DNA of 12,727 nt from CAZADH01 sp964483805 (GTDB taxonomy: Bacteria > Muiribacteriota > Ozemobacteria > Ozemobacterales > Ozemobacteraceae). The translations under genes were made by a program, and so were the position numbers. Position 1 is the first letter of the stretch; each line of letters opens with the position of its first letter. Shown in pieces: positions 1 through 6,765 of this stretch. The DNA is taken from positions 1 through 12,727 of the forward strand of contig CAZADH010000178.1 in the NCBI GenBank assembly GCA_964483805.1, given 5' to 3'. Under the pieces are notes generated by a model. It was given only the letters and a program-made list of their open reading frames with translations. It did not search any database and was not told where the DNA came from.

Positions 1-79
1 TCTTACCACCCGAAGAAGGGTTTGTCAACACCCTGATTTGAAAAAAGTGTACCCCCTGCAAAAAATCGTACCCTCTACA
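1..79. mobile_element. Probable terminal fragment of an IS21-family-like insertion sequence
   Basis: Two tandem units of the form AAAAAA-NN-GTACCC-Y-CT-R-CA lie at 41-60 and 60-79, matching at 16 of 20 positions with a 19-base period. Read on the minus strand inward from base 79, the sequence starts TGTAGAGGGTAC and repeats a GTAC-rich core followed by a T-run, then shows a TTGACA hexamer (23-28) pointing left. From family knowledge, IS21-type elements begin with TGT, carry multiple subterminal repeats of this kind, and have an inward promoter for istA. The transposase genes would lie left of the window, so neither coding capacity nor a target duplication can be checked. The alternative is a pair of operator half-sites upstream of the next gene. 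The region is clearly more AT-rich than the rest of the window. Confidence 0.4.
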
Positions 80-101
80 ATATATATCCCCGCGGTATTC
101 T

Positions 102-130
102 TTCCCGAAATTCCCGATTTGAGTTATAAT
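102..130 (+). promoter_or_regulatory. Promoter for the STN-like/TPR gene pair
   Basis: A perfect TATAAT (-10) lies at 125-130. Seventeen bases upstream is TTCCCG (102-107), a weak -35. The motif TTCCCGA occurs twice (102-108 and 111-117), which could be an activator site or chance. Transcription would start near 137, giving a leader of about 49 bases before the ATG at 186. The -10 is convincing; the -35 is not. Confidence 0.5.
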
Positions 131-185
131 CCTAGGAGCGTCTTCGATATGCAGCCTATCTTCTTTTGCCTTCCGAGAAATTCCA

Positions 186-914
186 ATGGAGCGCCGTGCG
201 ACACCTATGGATCGGTCCATGCTCGAGAATGTTAACGTGAGTTCACGCCTCCCCGGGCCCCGTAAGCGGTGGCTCGTCGTCTGCGTCTTCTTTCTCGCGA
301 TCCTCGTGGTCTGGGGTTCGGTAATCGGTGCCGAGGTCCTGGTCCCTCTGCCTGGCGACCCCGGGCATGGGTCGGGTTCGGCCGACGATCCGAACGTCTT
401 CATTCCGTTGCCGGGTGCTGGTTCCGGTGTGAAGGCTCCGGGCAAGCCGCCGAAGCCCCCCGTCCATGCGCCAGAAATCCCGTTGCCAAAAGGGCCCGGC
501 GGGTCAAATCCGGATGGCAGTATCGTGGTCGAACCGCCCGCACCCACGCCACCCCCTCCTCCGCCGCCCTCGCAACCGCAGGGGGCCAATGCGGCAGGTA
601 GCGGTGGCTTACCCGTGTTTCCGAAAGACACCAGTTCGCCCATTTTTATGGTCATGAAGACCTGGGAGTGCAACGGTTACGATGGCAAAACGCTTTTGAA
701 TCATGCGGCCCAAGTCTATTCGAAAGAGTCTGAAGACATGTATCAGGTGGCCGGTGTCGACCAATTGCCTGATTTCCAGGTCACGCTCAAAGAGAACGAC
801 ATTACCCTCGACGAGATGCTCGACATCCTGGCGCAGCAACATTCGTTCGAATGGGGAGTGGACACCGTGCACAAGACGTTGTATCTGTACCCCAAGAAAT
901 CTGCGAAACCGTAG
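186..914 (+). CDS. Exported or membrane-anchored protein with proline-rich stalk and secretin-type (STN-like) C-terminal domain
   Basis: 242 residues. A basic stretch (RLPGPRKR, about 21-28) precedes a hydrophobic segment at 30-48 ending VIGA-EV, which could be a cleavable signal peptide or a membrane anchor. Residues 51-145 are a Gly/Pro-rich linker with a run of seven prolines near 122-128. The folded C-terminus (about 155-237) has the pattern of a short secretin/TonB N-terminal (STN) domain: a strand, then LDEMLDILAQQHSFEWGVD, then a final strand KTLYLYP. In secretins and TonB receptors such domains dock partners in the periplasm. No secretin barrel is attached, so it may be a stand-alone docking or adaptor protein; that is inference. 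The start at 186 has only a weak GAGA upstream; ATG 207, ATG 222 and GTG 237 are in-frame alternatives. The TPR gene follows 24 bases after the stop, so the two are probably co-transcribed. Confidence 0.8.
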   Translation: MERRATPMDRSMLENVNVSSRLPGPRKRWLVVCVFFLAILVVWGSVIGAEVLVPLPGDPGHGSGSADDPNVFIPLPGAGSGVKAPGKPPKPPVHAPEIPLPKGPGGSNPDGSIVVEPPAPTPPPPPPPSQPQGANAAGSGGLPVFPKDTSSPIFMVMKTWECNGYDGKTLLNHAAQVYSKESEDMYQVAGVDQLPDFQVTLKENDITLDEMLDILAQQHSFEWGVDTVHKTLYLYPKKSAKP

Positions 915-938
915 ACCCGAAACGAGGAGCATTCATCC

Positions 939-1286
939 ATGTCGTCGGTCCAGTCGTTGATGGCGGAAGCGAATCGGTTGTTCGCCGAAAAGAATTACGA
1001 GCAAGCGCTGCCGCGGTACCAGAACGCAGTCGCGCAAGCGCCGCAAGATGTCGAGGTTCAGCGGGCGACCGCCGCCTGTTACTACAAGATGCGCAACTTC
1101 GCCAAGGCGATTGCCCACCTCGAAGAGGCACTCAAAATTGCGCCGACCGACAAAGAGATCATGCTGAATCTTGGGTTGATCGCAGCGAAGGCCGGCGAGA
1201 AAACCAAGGCGATGGCGATGTACGACAAATTGAAAAAGGTCGATCCGACGAAGGCCGACCAGGTGTACAAAGCGATCTACGCCTGA
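939..1286 (+). CDS. Small tetratricopeptide (TPR) repeat protein
   Basis: 115 residues made almost entirely of three TPR-type helix pairs at about 2-35 (LMAEANRLFAEKNYEQALPR), 36-69 and 70-103. The small-large-small spacing is typical, for example A-x3-Y-x2-A and AKAIAHLEEALKIAP. It has no signal peptide or membrane segment, so it should be cytoplasmic. TPR arrays are protein-binding scaffolds; the partner is not evident, but the upstream gene in the same operon is the obvious candidate. The start at 939 is well supported by GAGGAG at 924-929, nine bases upstream. The gene ends before a separate promoter for the next gene. Confidence 0.88.
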   Translation: MSSVQSLMAEANRLFAEKNYEQALPRYQNAVAQAPQDVEVQRATAACYYKMRNFAKAIAHLEEALKIAPTDKEIMLNLGLIAAKAGEKTKAMAMYDKLKKVDPTKADQVYKAIYA

Positions 1287-1372
1287 GCGCGGTCGTCACT
1301 GCCGGCGGTCGGGGGCGTGGCCGCACCAGCAAAGGTCTTGCGGGTTTGTCGTATCGTGCGCGATTCGGTGCG

Positions 1373-1402
1373 TTGACGACCCCCCGCGACAATCCGTACA
1401 AT
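1373..1402 (+). promoter_or_regulatory. Sigma-70-type promoter for the exported helical protein
   Basis: TTGACG (1373-1378, five of six to consensus) and TACAAT (1397-1402, five of six) are separated by 18 bases. Transcription would begin near 1409, about 30 bases before the ATG at 1440. It sits in the only gap between the TPR gene and the next gene, suggesting that gene is a separate unit. Confidence 0.65.
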
Positions 1403-1439
1403 TGCATGAAAGAAATCCATGCATATTGAGGTGAAACCC

Positions 1440-2609
1440 ATGATCACCAAGCTTCGCAAAACCGGTTTCGCGATACGCGTTGCCGTTGTGGTCGCTGCCT
1501 TCTTCGCCGTTTCCCCGCTGGTCTACGCAGGCTCGATGTGGGACGACGTGAAAAAACTGTTTCAGAACCGGGTCGAGGTTGCGCAACACACGAAGAATGT
1601 CGCCAATTGTGTGAAAGACCTGTGGCGCGAACGCAAGGCGATCTCGGCGTTGAACGACAGTGCGATGGCTCTGGTGCGTGCCTATCACACGGCAAAACAG
1701 AAGGGAAAGCTGGGTATCAATGAGTTGCTCAGTGTCGCTCAGAACGCGGTCTCGCTCATCAACTCATACCAGCGCGTGGCCCCGGTGGTCGAACCGGTGT
1801 ACAACCGGATGCAGCCCGACTTGCAGTATTTCTCGCAGATGTCGAGCGATTTCGGTGATCCGAATGCGGTCACCAACACCTTCCCGCCGCAAACGATCTC
1901 CGACGGTCGCATCAAGGCCCTGAGTGGCTCGGTCGGTTGGGCGCGCGTCTGGAGCACGGTTGCCGACAATCCGATCAACATCTTCAAGTGGGGCAAGTTG
2001 GCCGACGAGTACAAGATGGGCAAAGCCGAGGGTGCCTATTCGCTGAAGTGCGCCCAAATCGCATTCGAAGCGGCCGGGTTCATCAAGCTCACCAAGGGTT
2101 GCCTCAACGACTTGATGAGTGTGAAAAACGACATCGACGGCATTCTTGCCGGCAACCTCAATAGCATCTTGAACCTGCCAACGATGGGCAACCGACTGAT
2201 GGGTGCGACGGGCAACGTCGACAAGATGAGCGAAGCCATCAACAAGGCGCCGACTCACTTCAACAATCGCTTCAACGAGTTGGGTTCATTGCAGAATGAC
2301 TACGTGAACGTCTACAAGAACTACCAGCAGAAGTACGGTACGGCTCAGGTCGCGGCGCAAGCGAGCAGTGGCACCTCCTCGACGGTTGCCCGCCCGGCGA
2401 TGCCGGCCACCGCACCCCAGGCCAATCAGGGCAACTGGCTCAATCTGCAGCAGGCGACGGCCGAGTATGCCAAGGCCTACCGTGAGTATCTGGCGGCGAT
2501 GGACAACCCCAACACGCCCCCTGAAATCCTGCAGGTGATGGTCAACAAGTTGAATCAGGCGCAGCGTCAGGTCGAAGCGGCACGGGCCGCCCAGTCCACC
2601 CGTCGCTGA
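1440..2609 (+). CDS. Exported alpha-helical protein of unknown function
   Basis: 389 residues from ATG 1440. GAGGTG (1428-1433) six bases upstream fixes this start over the in-frame ATG at 1419, which has no ribosome site. A clear Sec signal peptide occupies residues 1-30 (basic ITKLRK, hydrophobic VAVVVAAFFAV, cleavage after VYA). The mature part is largely helical and amphipathic, with cysteines at 57, 204 and 221; the last two could form a disulfide around a predicted helix. A low-complexity Ser/Ala/Pro/Gln hinge (about 305-332) joins a short helical tail (333-389) rich in Gln and Ala. I recognise no family. The shape resembles periplasmic helical-bundle proteins, but no enzyme motif is visible. 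It has its own promoter and is followed by a long hairpin, so it is probably a single-gene transcript with limited read-through into the HAD gene. Confidence 0.82.
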   Translation: MITKLRKTGFAIRVAVVVAAFFAVSPLVYAGSMWDDVKKLFQNRVEVAQHTKNVANCVKDLWRERKAISALNDSAMALVRAYHTAKQKGKLGINELLSVAQNAVSLINSYQRVAPVVEPVYNRMQPDLQYFSQMSSDFGDPNAVTNTFPPQTISDGRIKALSGSVGWARVWSTVADNPINIFKWGKLADEYKMGKAEGAYSLKCAQIAFEAAGFIKLTKGCLNDLMSVKNDIDGILAGNLNSILNLPTMGNRLMGATGNVDKMSEAINKAPTHFNNRFNELGSLQNDYVNVYKNYQQKYGTAQVAAQASSGTSSTVARPAMPATAPQANQGNWLNLQQATAEYAKAYREYLAAMDNPNTPPEILQVMVNKLNQAQRQVEAARAAQSTRR

Positions 2610-2622
2610 CCGAACGAGGAAA

Positions 2623-2678
2623 CACCCCCCGCCAATGGCAGGGGCATACGGCCGTATGTCCCTGCGCGGCGGGGGGTG
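2623..2678 (+). terminator. Two-tier stem-loop between the exported protein and the HAD gene
   Basis: An outer 11-bp perfect helix pairs 2623-2633 (CACCCCCCGCC) with 2668-2678 (GGCGGGGGGTG). Inside it, 2639-2649 pairs with 2654-2664 over 11 positions with one G-T pair and a GGCC loop. No U-run follows (the next bases are CCTTGTC), so it is not a textbook intrinsic terminator. It could stop most transcripts, protect the 3' end, or act as an attenuator, because the HAD gene's ribosome site starts only 15 bases after the stem. Confidence 0.55.
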
Positions 2679-2702
2679 CCTTGTCAATACACGAGGTTAC
2701 CC

Positions 2703-3254
2703 ATGAAGATCGCTGTCGATCTCGATAACACGCTCGCTGCCACGGAAGCCGTCATTCGCACCGCGATCGGCGAGGCGTTGGGCTTGTGGTTCCCGGCCGA
2801 CTCGATCGTCGATTACGACATACAGCGTAACTACAATCTCACCGATGCGCAGATGGAAACCGTTCTCGCGCACATCCGCCAGGAAGGCCGGTGGCGCGCG
2901 ATTCCGCCATTGCCCGGGTGCACGCAGTTCATGCGCAGCCTCAAGGCTGCCCACGAGGTCACCGTGCTGACGGCGCGCCCGGCAACGATGCAGGAACTCA
3001 CGTCGGGGTGGTTGGCGGACCAGCAGATCGAGCCCCACGCTCTACGCTTCGTCGACAAAGACGGCGCCGACGAAACGTGCCGGCCCGAGACTGAATACGA
3101 TGTATTTATCGAAGACCACCCGACCTTTTCGGTGCGGATGGCGGCGGCCGGCCGCCTGGTGTTCTTGCGCGATCAGCCGTGGAACCGCGCGTCGAATCAC
3201 GCGAACCTGCAACGATTCAGTGATTATGCGACGGTCCTGCGGGCGTTGACCTGA
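2703..3254 (+). CDS. HAD-superfamily phosphatase, 5'(3')-deoxyribonucleotidase (NT5C)-like
   Basis: 183 residues, the usual length for bacterial NT5C-like HAD proteins. HAD motif I is DLDNT (D6, D8, T10), where D6 would be the nucleophile and D8 the acid/base. Motif II is VLTAR (T90). A candidate motif III lysine is in FVDKDG (K119), and motif IV is FIEDHP (E137-D138), binding magnesium. The C-terminal LRDQPWN is also typical of this subfamily. The expected reaction is hydrolysis of nucleoside monophosphates or related small phosphoesters in the cytoplasm; the substrate is inferred. ATG 2703 is preceded by GAGG (2693-2696). It lies 93 bases after the exported protein with the hairpin between them and no visible promoter of its own. 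Its stop codon directly abuts the stop of the opposing HD gene. Confidence 0.85.
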   Translation: MKIAVDLDNTLAATEAVIRTAIGEALGLWFPADSIVDYDIQRNYNLTDAQMETVLAHIRQEGRWRAIPPLPGCTQFMRSLKAAHEVTVLTARPATMQELTSGWLADQQIEPHALRFVDKDGADETCRPETEYDVFIEDHPTFSVRMAAAGRLVFLRDQPWNRASNHANLQRFSDYATVLRALT

Positions 3255-3842
3255 TCATTTGCCCGCCAGGCGCTCCATTTCGTCGACGACGCGCTCGAGT
3301 TCCTCGGCGATGCTGCCGGGGTGGCGCGCGTCGGCGTGTGTCTTGAACATCTTCACGAGTTCGCGATAATACCAGAGCGTGCCTTCCTGGCCGGCGTTGA
3401 AACGCGTGAAGACATCGCGGCCGACGCGGCGCAGGTCGGCGACGATCGATCGGGCATTGTGGAGTTTGTCGGCGGCCGAAATGCGCCGAACATCGGGCGA
3501 TGCGTGGGCCAGGTGTTCGATGTAGCGCTGTTTGCGCTCGCGCCACGGCGGTTTGGGCGTCACCTCGGCGTCGGTGCAGCCATCGACAAGACGAACGACA
3601 TTCGATCCGAACCGTTCGCGGATCTTCTCGCGCGTCGCCGCCCCACCCTGATCTTCGATGGCGTCGTGCAACATCGCGGCGATGGCGTCGTCTTCACCGC
3701 CGCCATCTTCGAGCACGAGCGAGGTCACGGCCAACAGGTGCGAGACATAGGGGATGCCGGAACCTTTGCGGATCTGCCGTTGGTGTAGTTCGGTGGCAAA
3801 GTTGAGCGCTTTGATGAAGCGATCGGTGAGCAGGGGTTCCAT
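3255..3842 (-). CDS. Single-domain HD hydrolase, small alarmone hydrolase (RelA/SpoT/MESH1-type)-like
   Basis: 195 residues, one domain. It carries the HD signature of the (p)ppGpp hydrolase branch: H35 (YVSHL), H59-D60 with E63-D64 (MLHDAIED), the LVDGCTDAE segment that matches the LVxGVTK region of SpoT, and D125/N129 (ADKLHNARS). In RelA/SpoT enzymes these residues bind manganese and remove the 3' pyrophosphate of (p)ppGpp. No synthetase, TGS or ACT domain is present, so it would be a hydrolase only; the precise substrate (ppGpp, NADPH or another nucleotide) is not certain. ATG 3842 is supported by AAAGGAG (3853-3859) ten bases upstream. The gene ends against the HAD gene, and its upstream neighbour on the same strand is 131 bases away. 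Confidence 0.85.
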   Translation of the reverse strand: MEPLLTDRFIKALNFATELHQRQIRKGSGIPYVSHLLAVTSLVLEDGGGEDDAIAAMLHDAIEDQGGAATREKIRERFGSNVVRLVDGCTDAEVTPKPPWRERKQRYIEHLAHASPDVRRISAADKLHNARSIVADLRRVGRDVFTRFNAGQEGTLWYYRELVKMFKTHADARHPGSIAEELERVVDEMERLAGK

Positions 3843-3973
3843 GGTCGGGTCACTCCTTTATCGCGGTCGTCTCCCGTTGGCATCGAGAACCGCCGACGTC
3901 GGCACGGCGGCATGAATACGCACAGGATATGTATAACGTATGCCGTTGTGCCTGCCGGTCATGATGGCAGGGT

Positions 3974-6343
3974 TCATCGGCGGGGGGCGCCGGTTCCGGT
4001 GCGGGGTTGTGGCTGCGTCGGTTTCACGGGGGGCAGCTTGTCTGAGAGCGGGATGGCCGGCGCTCCGGCGGGAGCGGTGGCCGCGGGGCGTGGGGCGAGG
4101 GCTTGCAGATAGACGATGGCCTTGCGAGCGAGCCGTTTGTCCTGCTCGTTGGGGGTCTTGCGGTAGAACGTGCGCAACGGCTCGAGATAGGCCGGGTTCT
4201 GTTGAAACGCCATGGCATTGATCGCTTCGTGGCGGACTTCGTCGTGGGCGTCGTCGAGCATCGAGAGCAGCAGGGTGACGATCGGTTCGCCGCGCATGCG
4301 GGCCAACACGTAAACGGCCGCGCATTTGAGGCGGGCGTCGGCCTGCTTCGGCATCGCCAGCAGCGCTTGCAGGATGTGGCGGGGTCCGAAGGTGGCGAGT
4401 GCCTTCTTTGCCGCTTCGTAGACCACCTGGTTGTCGCTGCGGACGAAGGGGCACAATTGCAGGATCGCCGCCGGATCGCCGTTCATTTCGAGGCCCTGGA
4501 TGGCGCCGAGGATGACCCGGGCATCGTCATGATAGAGAAGCCCGATCAGCACGTCGGTCACGCCGGGGTCGCGGTAGTGGCCCAGTTCGCGGGCGAGGTA
4601 GGCCAGGCGCACCGGATCGGGACGACTGCGAATGTAGCCGATCAGGTGCGGCAGATGCTCGATGCGGCGCCGTTGCATGAGTTCGCGCATCTCGCCGTCG
4701 GTAATGGTCAGCAACGCCAATTTGTGCAGCAGGTCGTCGCGCAGAGCGCTGTCTGACAGATCGATCGAGACGCCGGCGGCAACCTTGGGATCGAGCGCGG
4801 GGAACTCGGCCCGGCGCGAAGCCCCCCGTGGCGGCGCCTCACCGAGAAGCTCCTCGAGTGTCGGACCCTCAAAGGTCGGCAACGGCTGGCGCTTGGCGAT
4901 CTCGACCAGTTCGAGCCAACGTCGCTCGGCCTCGGCGGGTGACAGTGACGGCACGGCGGGATGCGCCAGGCCGGCCGGAGCCGGCCGCCCCTCCGGCGCG
5001 AGAGAACCGGAACCCGGCGGGAAGGAGATGACGGACNNNNNNNNNNCAACGGGAGCGTGACCGGCATCGGCGGTGCCGTGCCCCTCGGCACCGCCGGCAA
5101 TCTTGCCCTTGAGGCTCAATACGCGCTCCCCTTTGCCGCGCGTGGGTCCGCCGCCGTCGGGCGGCATGGCCGGGGTCGCCCCGGGGTTGGGCGGGTCGGC
5201 GACCGGGGCGGTGGCCGTCGGGGTTGGCGGTGCGGCGGCCGCTGGCGCAACCGCCGGCGCGGGAGCGACCGGTGCCACCGGAGGGTTTGCCGGGGCCGGT
5301 GGCGTCGCCGACGTCGCGGGAGGCGGGGTCATCGCGGTCGTTGGCGGGGCAGATGTTGCCGCGGCAGGTATAGGAGCGGCCGATTTCGCGGCTTCACCGG
5401 CGGCGTGTGCAGCCGGTGCCGCGGTCGCAGCTTTGGTTGCCGCTGGGGTGGCCGTTGGGGGCGGTGGCACGGTTGGCGCGGCTTTTGCCGGTGCTGCGGC
5501 GGCCGGGACCGGTCCCGTTGTCGGCGGTGTGGAAGCTGGTGCGTCCGCCGTTGCCGCCGACGTGTCGGTTGGCGTCGGGGTGAGGTCGATGACGACTTCG
5601 ACCGGTTCGGCCTGTTTCTTCTTGCGGTCTTTCAGTTTCTTGCCGACGACCCCACCGACGAGGAGGACGACGACGAGCAATACATACCAATACGCATTGG
5701 CGAGGGTCAGGTAGTAGAACGTGGTCAGACCGGCGGGGGCGTTCTTGGCGGCGCGGCCCTTGCTCAATTCCGCCAATGCCTTGCCGATGTCGGGTTTCTT
5801 GCCGTTGAGGAAGCCGATGGCCTTGCCCCAACAGGCCCAGGGATTCTTGGCGTCGGCACCGGCCAGTTGCTGGGCGTGTTTCTTGACCACGTCGGGGGCC
5901 ATCTTGGGCCCAAGGAGCTGGGCCTTCAGCTTGTACTCGTGATACTGGGGATTGCCGCTGAGCAACGCATCGGCGTCGTCGTTGAGCAGAGCGTCGAGCG
6001 CTTCCCACTCGTCTTTCTTGGCGAGGCCGGCGGCTTTGCCGAGAAGCTCATTGATCTTCTCTTCCTTTTTTGGATCGACCGGAGGTTCCGCCGAACCCTC
6101 GTCGGCGGGCGGTTCGCCGGGTGGCAAGGCCGAACCGGTTTCAGCCGGAGCCTCGCCGCTGCCGCCTTCCATCGAACCGGCGCCACTGCCGGCGTCAGGG
6201 GGTGGCGGTTCGTCGGTATCGCCACTCTGGGCCCAACCCACGCCCACCCGTGCGGCCTCGTGACCGGACGCATCAAGCAAGATCGAGGCGGGAAAGGAGT
6301 AGACAATACATAGTATTGCTAATTTGACGGCAAGTCTGCGCAC
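3974..6343 (-). CDS. Large membrane protein: exported helical domain, membrane helix, long Ala/Pro linker, HEAT-repeat domain
   Basis: About 789 residues from GTG 6343. The N-terminus (RRLAVKLAILCIVYSFPASILL) looks like a signal peptide or first membrane helix. Then come an acidic Pro/Gly-rich segment (41-90), a helical region (91-215, with LFNGKKPDIGKALAEL-like TPR character), a strong membrane helix (218-234) followed by KKLKDRKKK, an extraordinarily Ala/Pro/Thr-rich linker (about 256-400), and a C-terminal run of HEAT-type helix pairs (about 540-750) ending in a Pro-rich tail. By the positive-inside rule, the HEAT domain would be cytoplasmic and the helical region periplasmic. HEAT arrays bind proteins; the partner is unknown. 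The start is uncertain: the frame stays open to 6481, but GTG 6343 places the signal at the N-terminus. There is no clear ribosome site, and a hairpin abuts the start. A 10-base N gap falls at about residues 433-436. Confidence 0.82.
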   Translation of the reverse strand: MRRLAVKLAILCIVYSFPASILLDASGHEAARVGVGWAQSGDTDEPPPPDAGSGAGSMEGGSGEAPAETGSALPPGEPPADEGSAEPPVDPKKEEKINELLGKAAGLAKKDEWEALDALLNDDADALLSGNPQYHEYKLKAQLLGPKMAPDVVKKHAQQLAGADAKNPWACWGKAIGFLNGKKPDIGKALAELSKGRAAKNAPAGLTTFYYLTLANAYWYVLLVVVLLVGGVVGKKLKDRKKKQAEPVEVVIDLTPTPTDTSAATADAPASTPPTTGPVPAAAAPAKAAPTVPPPPTATPAATKAATAAPAAHAAGEAAKSAAPIPAAATSAPPTTAMTPPPATSATPPAPANPPVAPVAPAPAVAPAAAAPPTPTATAPVADPPNPGATPAMPPDGGGPTRGKGERVLSLKGKIAGGAEGHGTADAGHAPVXXXXSVISFPPGSGSLAPEGRPAPAGLAHPAVPSLSPAEAERRWLELVEIAKRQPLPTFEGPTLEELLGEAPPRGASRRAEFPALDPKVAAGVSIDLSDSALRDDLLHKLALLTITDGEMRELMQRRRIEHLPHLIGYIRSRPDPVRLAYLARELGHYRDPGVTDVLIGLLYHDDARVILGAIQGLEMNGDPAAILQLCPFVRSDNQVVYEAAKKALATFGPRHILQALLAMPKQADARLKCAAVYVLARMRGEPIVTLLLSMLDDAHDEVRHEAINAMAFQQNPAYLEPLRTFYRKTPNEQDKRLARKAIVYLQALAPRPAATAPAGAPAIPLSDKLPPVKPTQPQPRTGTGAPRR
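5037..5046. other. Assembly gap (10 N) inside the HEAT protein gene
   Basis: Ten N bases interrupt the region after the Ala/Pro linker. The reading frame is the same on both sides when the gap is counted as ten, but the true length is unknown. High-GC repetitive sequence around it may have broken the assembly. Confidence 0.95.
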
Positions 6344-6344
6344 G

Positions 6345-6423
6345 CGGGCCGACCAGGACGTCGGCCCGACCCGCGGAGTGCCCAGCCACCCGGAGGCCTG
6401 AAGAAGGTCGGCAAGGTGCCGAC
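6345..6423 (-). other. Two tandem hairpins between the lipoprotein gene and the HEAT protein gene
   Basis: Reading along the minus strand, the first hairpin (6407-6423) has a 7-bp stem GTCGGCA/TGCCGAC with a 3-base loop, followed by CTTCTTC. It could be a weak terminator for the lipoprotein transcript. The second (6345-6368) has a 9-bp stem CGGGCCGAC/GTCGGCCCG with a 6-base loop and ends two bases before the proposed GTG start at 6343. Such a stem would block ribosome access if formed, so it may control translation of the HEAT protein. Alternatively, the start lies upstream and the palindromes are coding. Confidence 0.45.
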
Positions 6424-6434
6424 GGCGCCGGGGT

Positions 6435-6722
6435 TCAGTCACGGCGGTCCGGATCACGACGGCTGGTGCCGTGCACGGCACGGTCGATGGTTTGCAGATC
6501 GCGGTCGAGTCGTTGCTCGCTGTTGGTGATGCGCTGCGGCAGGCCGTCGAGGTCGCCGGTCGTGCGCCACCGTTCGAGGTCTTGGGGTTCCAGTGCCCGT
6601 TTGGCCGACTTCACCTGTTCACTGGGAATGCGACTGGGTGTCGGCGTTGCCGATGGCGTTGACCCGCACCCCACGGCAGCGAGTACCAACCCACTGCAGA
6701 CGGCGACAGCAATGGGGCGCAA
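6435..6722 (-). CDS. Small lipoprotein of unknown function
   Basis: With a TTG start at 6722 the protein is 95 residues and begins RPIAVAVCSGLVLAAVGC, a normal lipoprotein signal with the acylated cysteine at position 19. The mature part starts with a Ser/Thr/Pro spacer (GSTPSATPTPS) and is then highly charged and helical (ERWRTTGDLDGLPQRITNSEQRLDRDLQ), suggesting a short coiled segment outside the membrane. The frame remains open to an ATG at 6821, which would give 128 residues but put the cysteine at 52, too deep for a usual signal. That upstream part also contains the dispersed palindromic repeat. Neither start has a good ribosome site, so the choice rests on the signal peptide. It lies upstream of the HEAT protein on the same strand and may be co-transcribed. 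No family recognised. Confidence 0.6.
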   Translation of the reverse strand: MRPIAVAVCSGLVLAAVGCGSTPSATPTPSRIPSEQVKSAKRALEPQDLERWRTTGDLDGLPQRITNSEQRLDRDLQTIDRAVHGTSRRDPDRRD

Positions 6723-6765
6723 GAGCGCACCAACCAGCGTCGTCGATGCCGCCAATGCCGAGGCG

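Noticed and set aside
38..235. 65-codon open frame at the left end
   Set aside because: Composition unlike the other genes, overlaps the IS-like end and the promoter of the next gene, and shows no ribosome site.
3326..3788. 155-codon plus-strand open frame over the HD hydrolase gene
   Set aside because: Antisense shadow; the minus strand encodes intact HD motifs.
3843..3973. Promoter for the HD hydrolase gene in the AT-rich patch near 3915-3950
   Set aside because: TATACA and TATCCT hexamers are present on the minus strand, but none has a -35 with acceptable sequence and spacing.
4961..6313. Long plus-strand open frames of 450 and 213 codons over the HEAT protein gene
   Set aside because: They are antisense to the Ala/Pro linker, have Arg/Gly- or Gly/Ala-dominated composition and no ribosome site; they are by-products of high GC. 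The minus strand has coherent domains.
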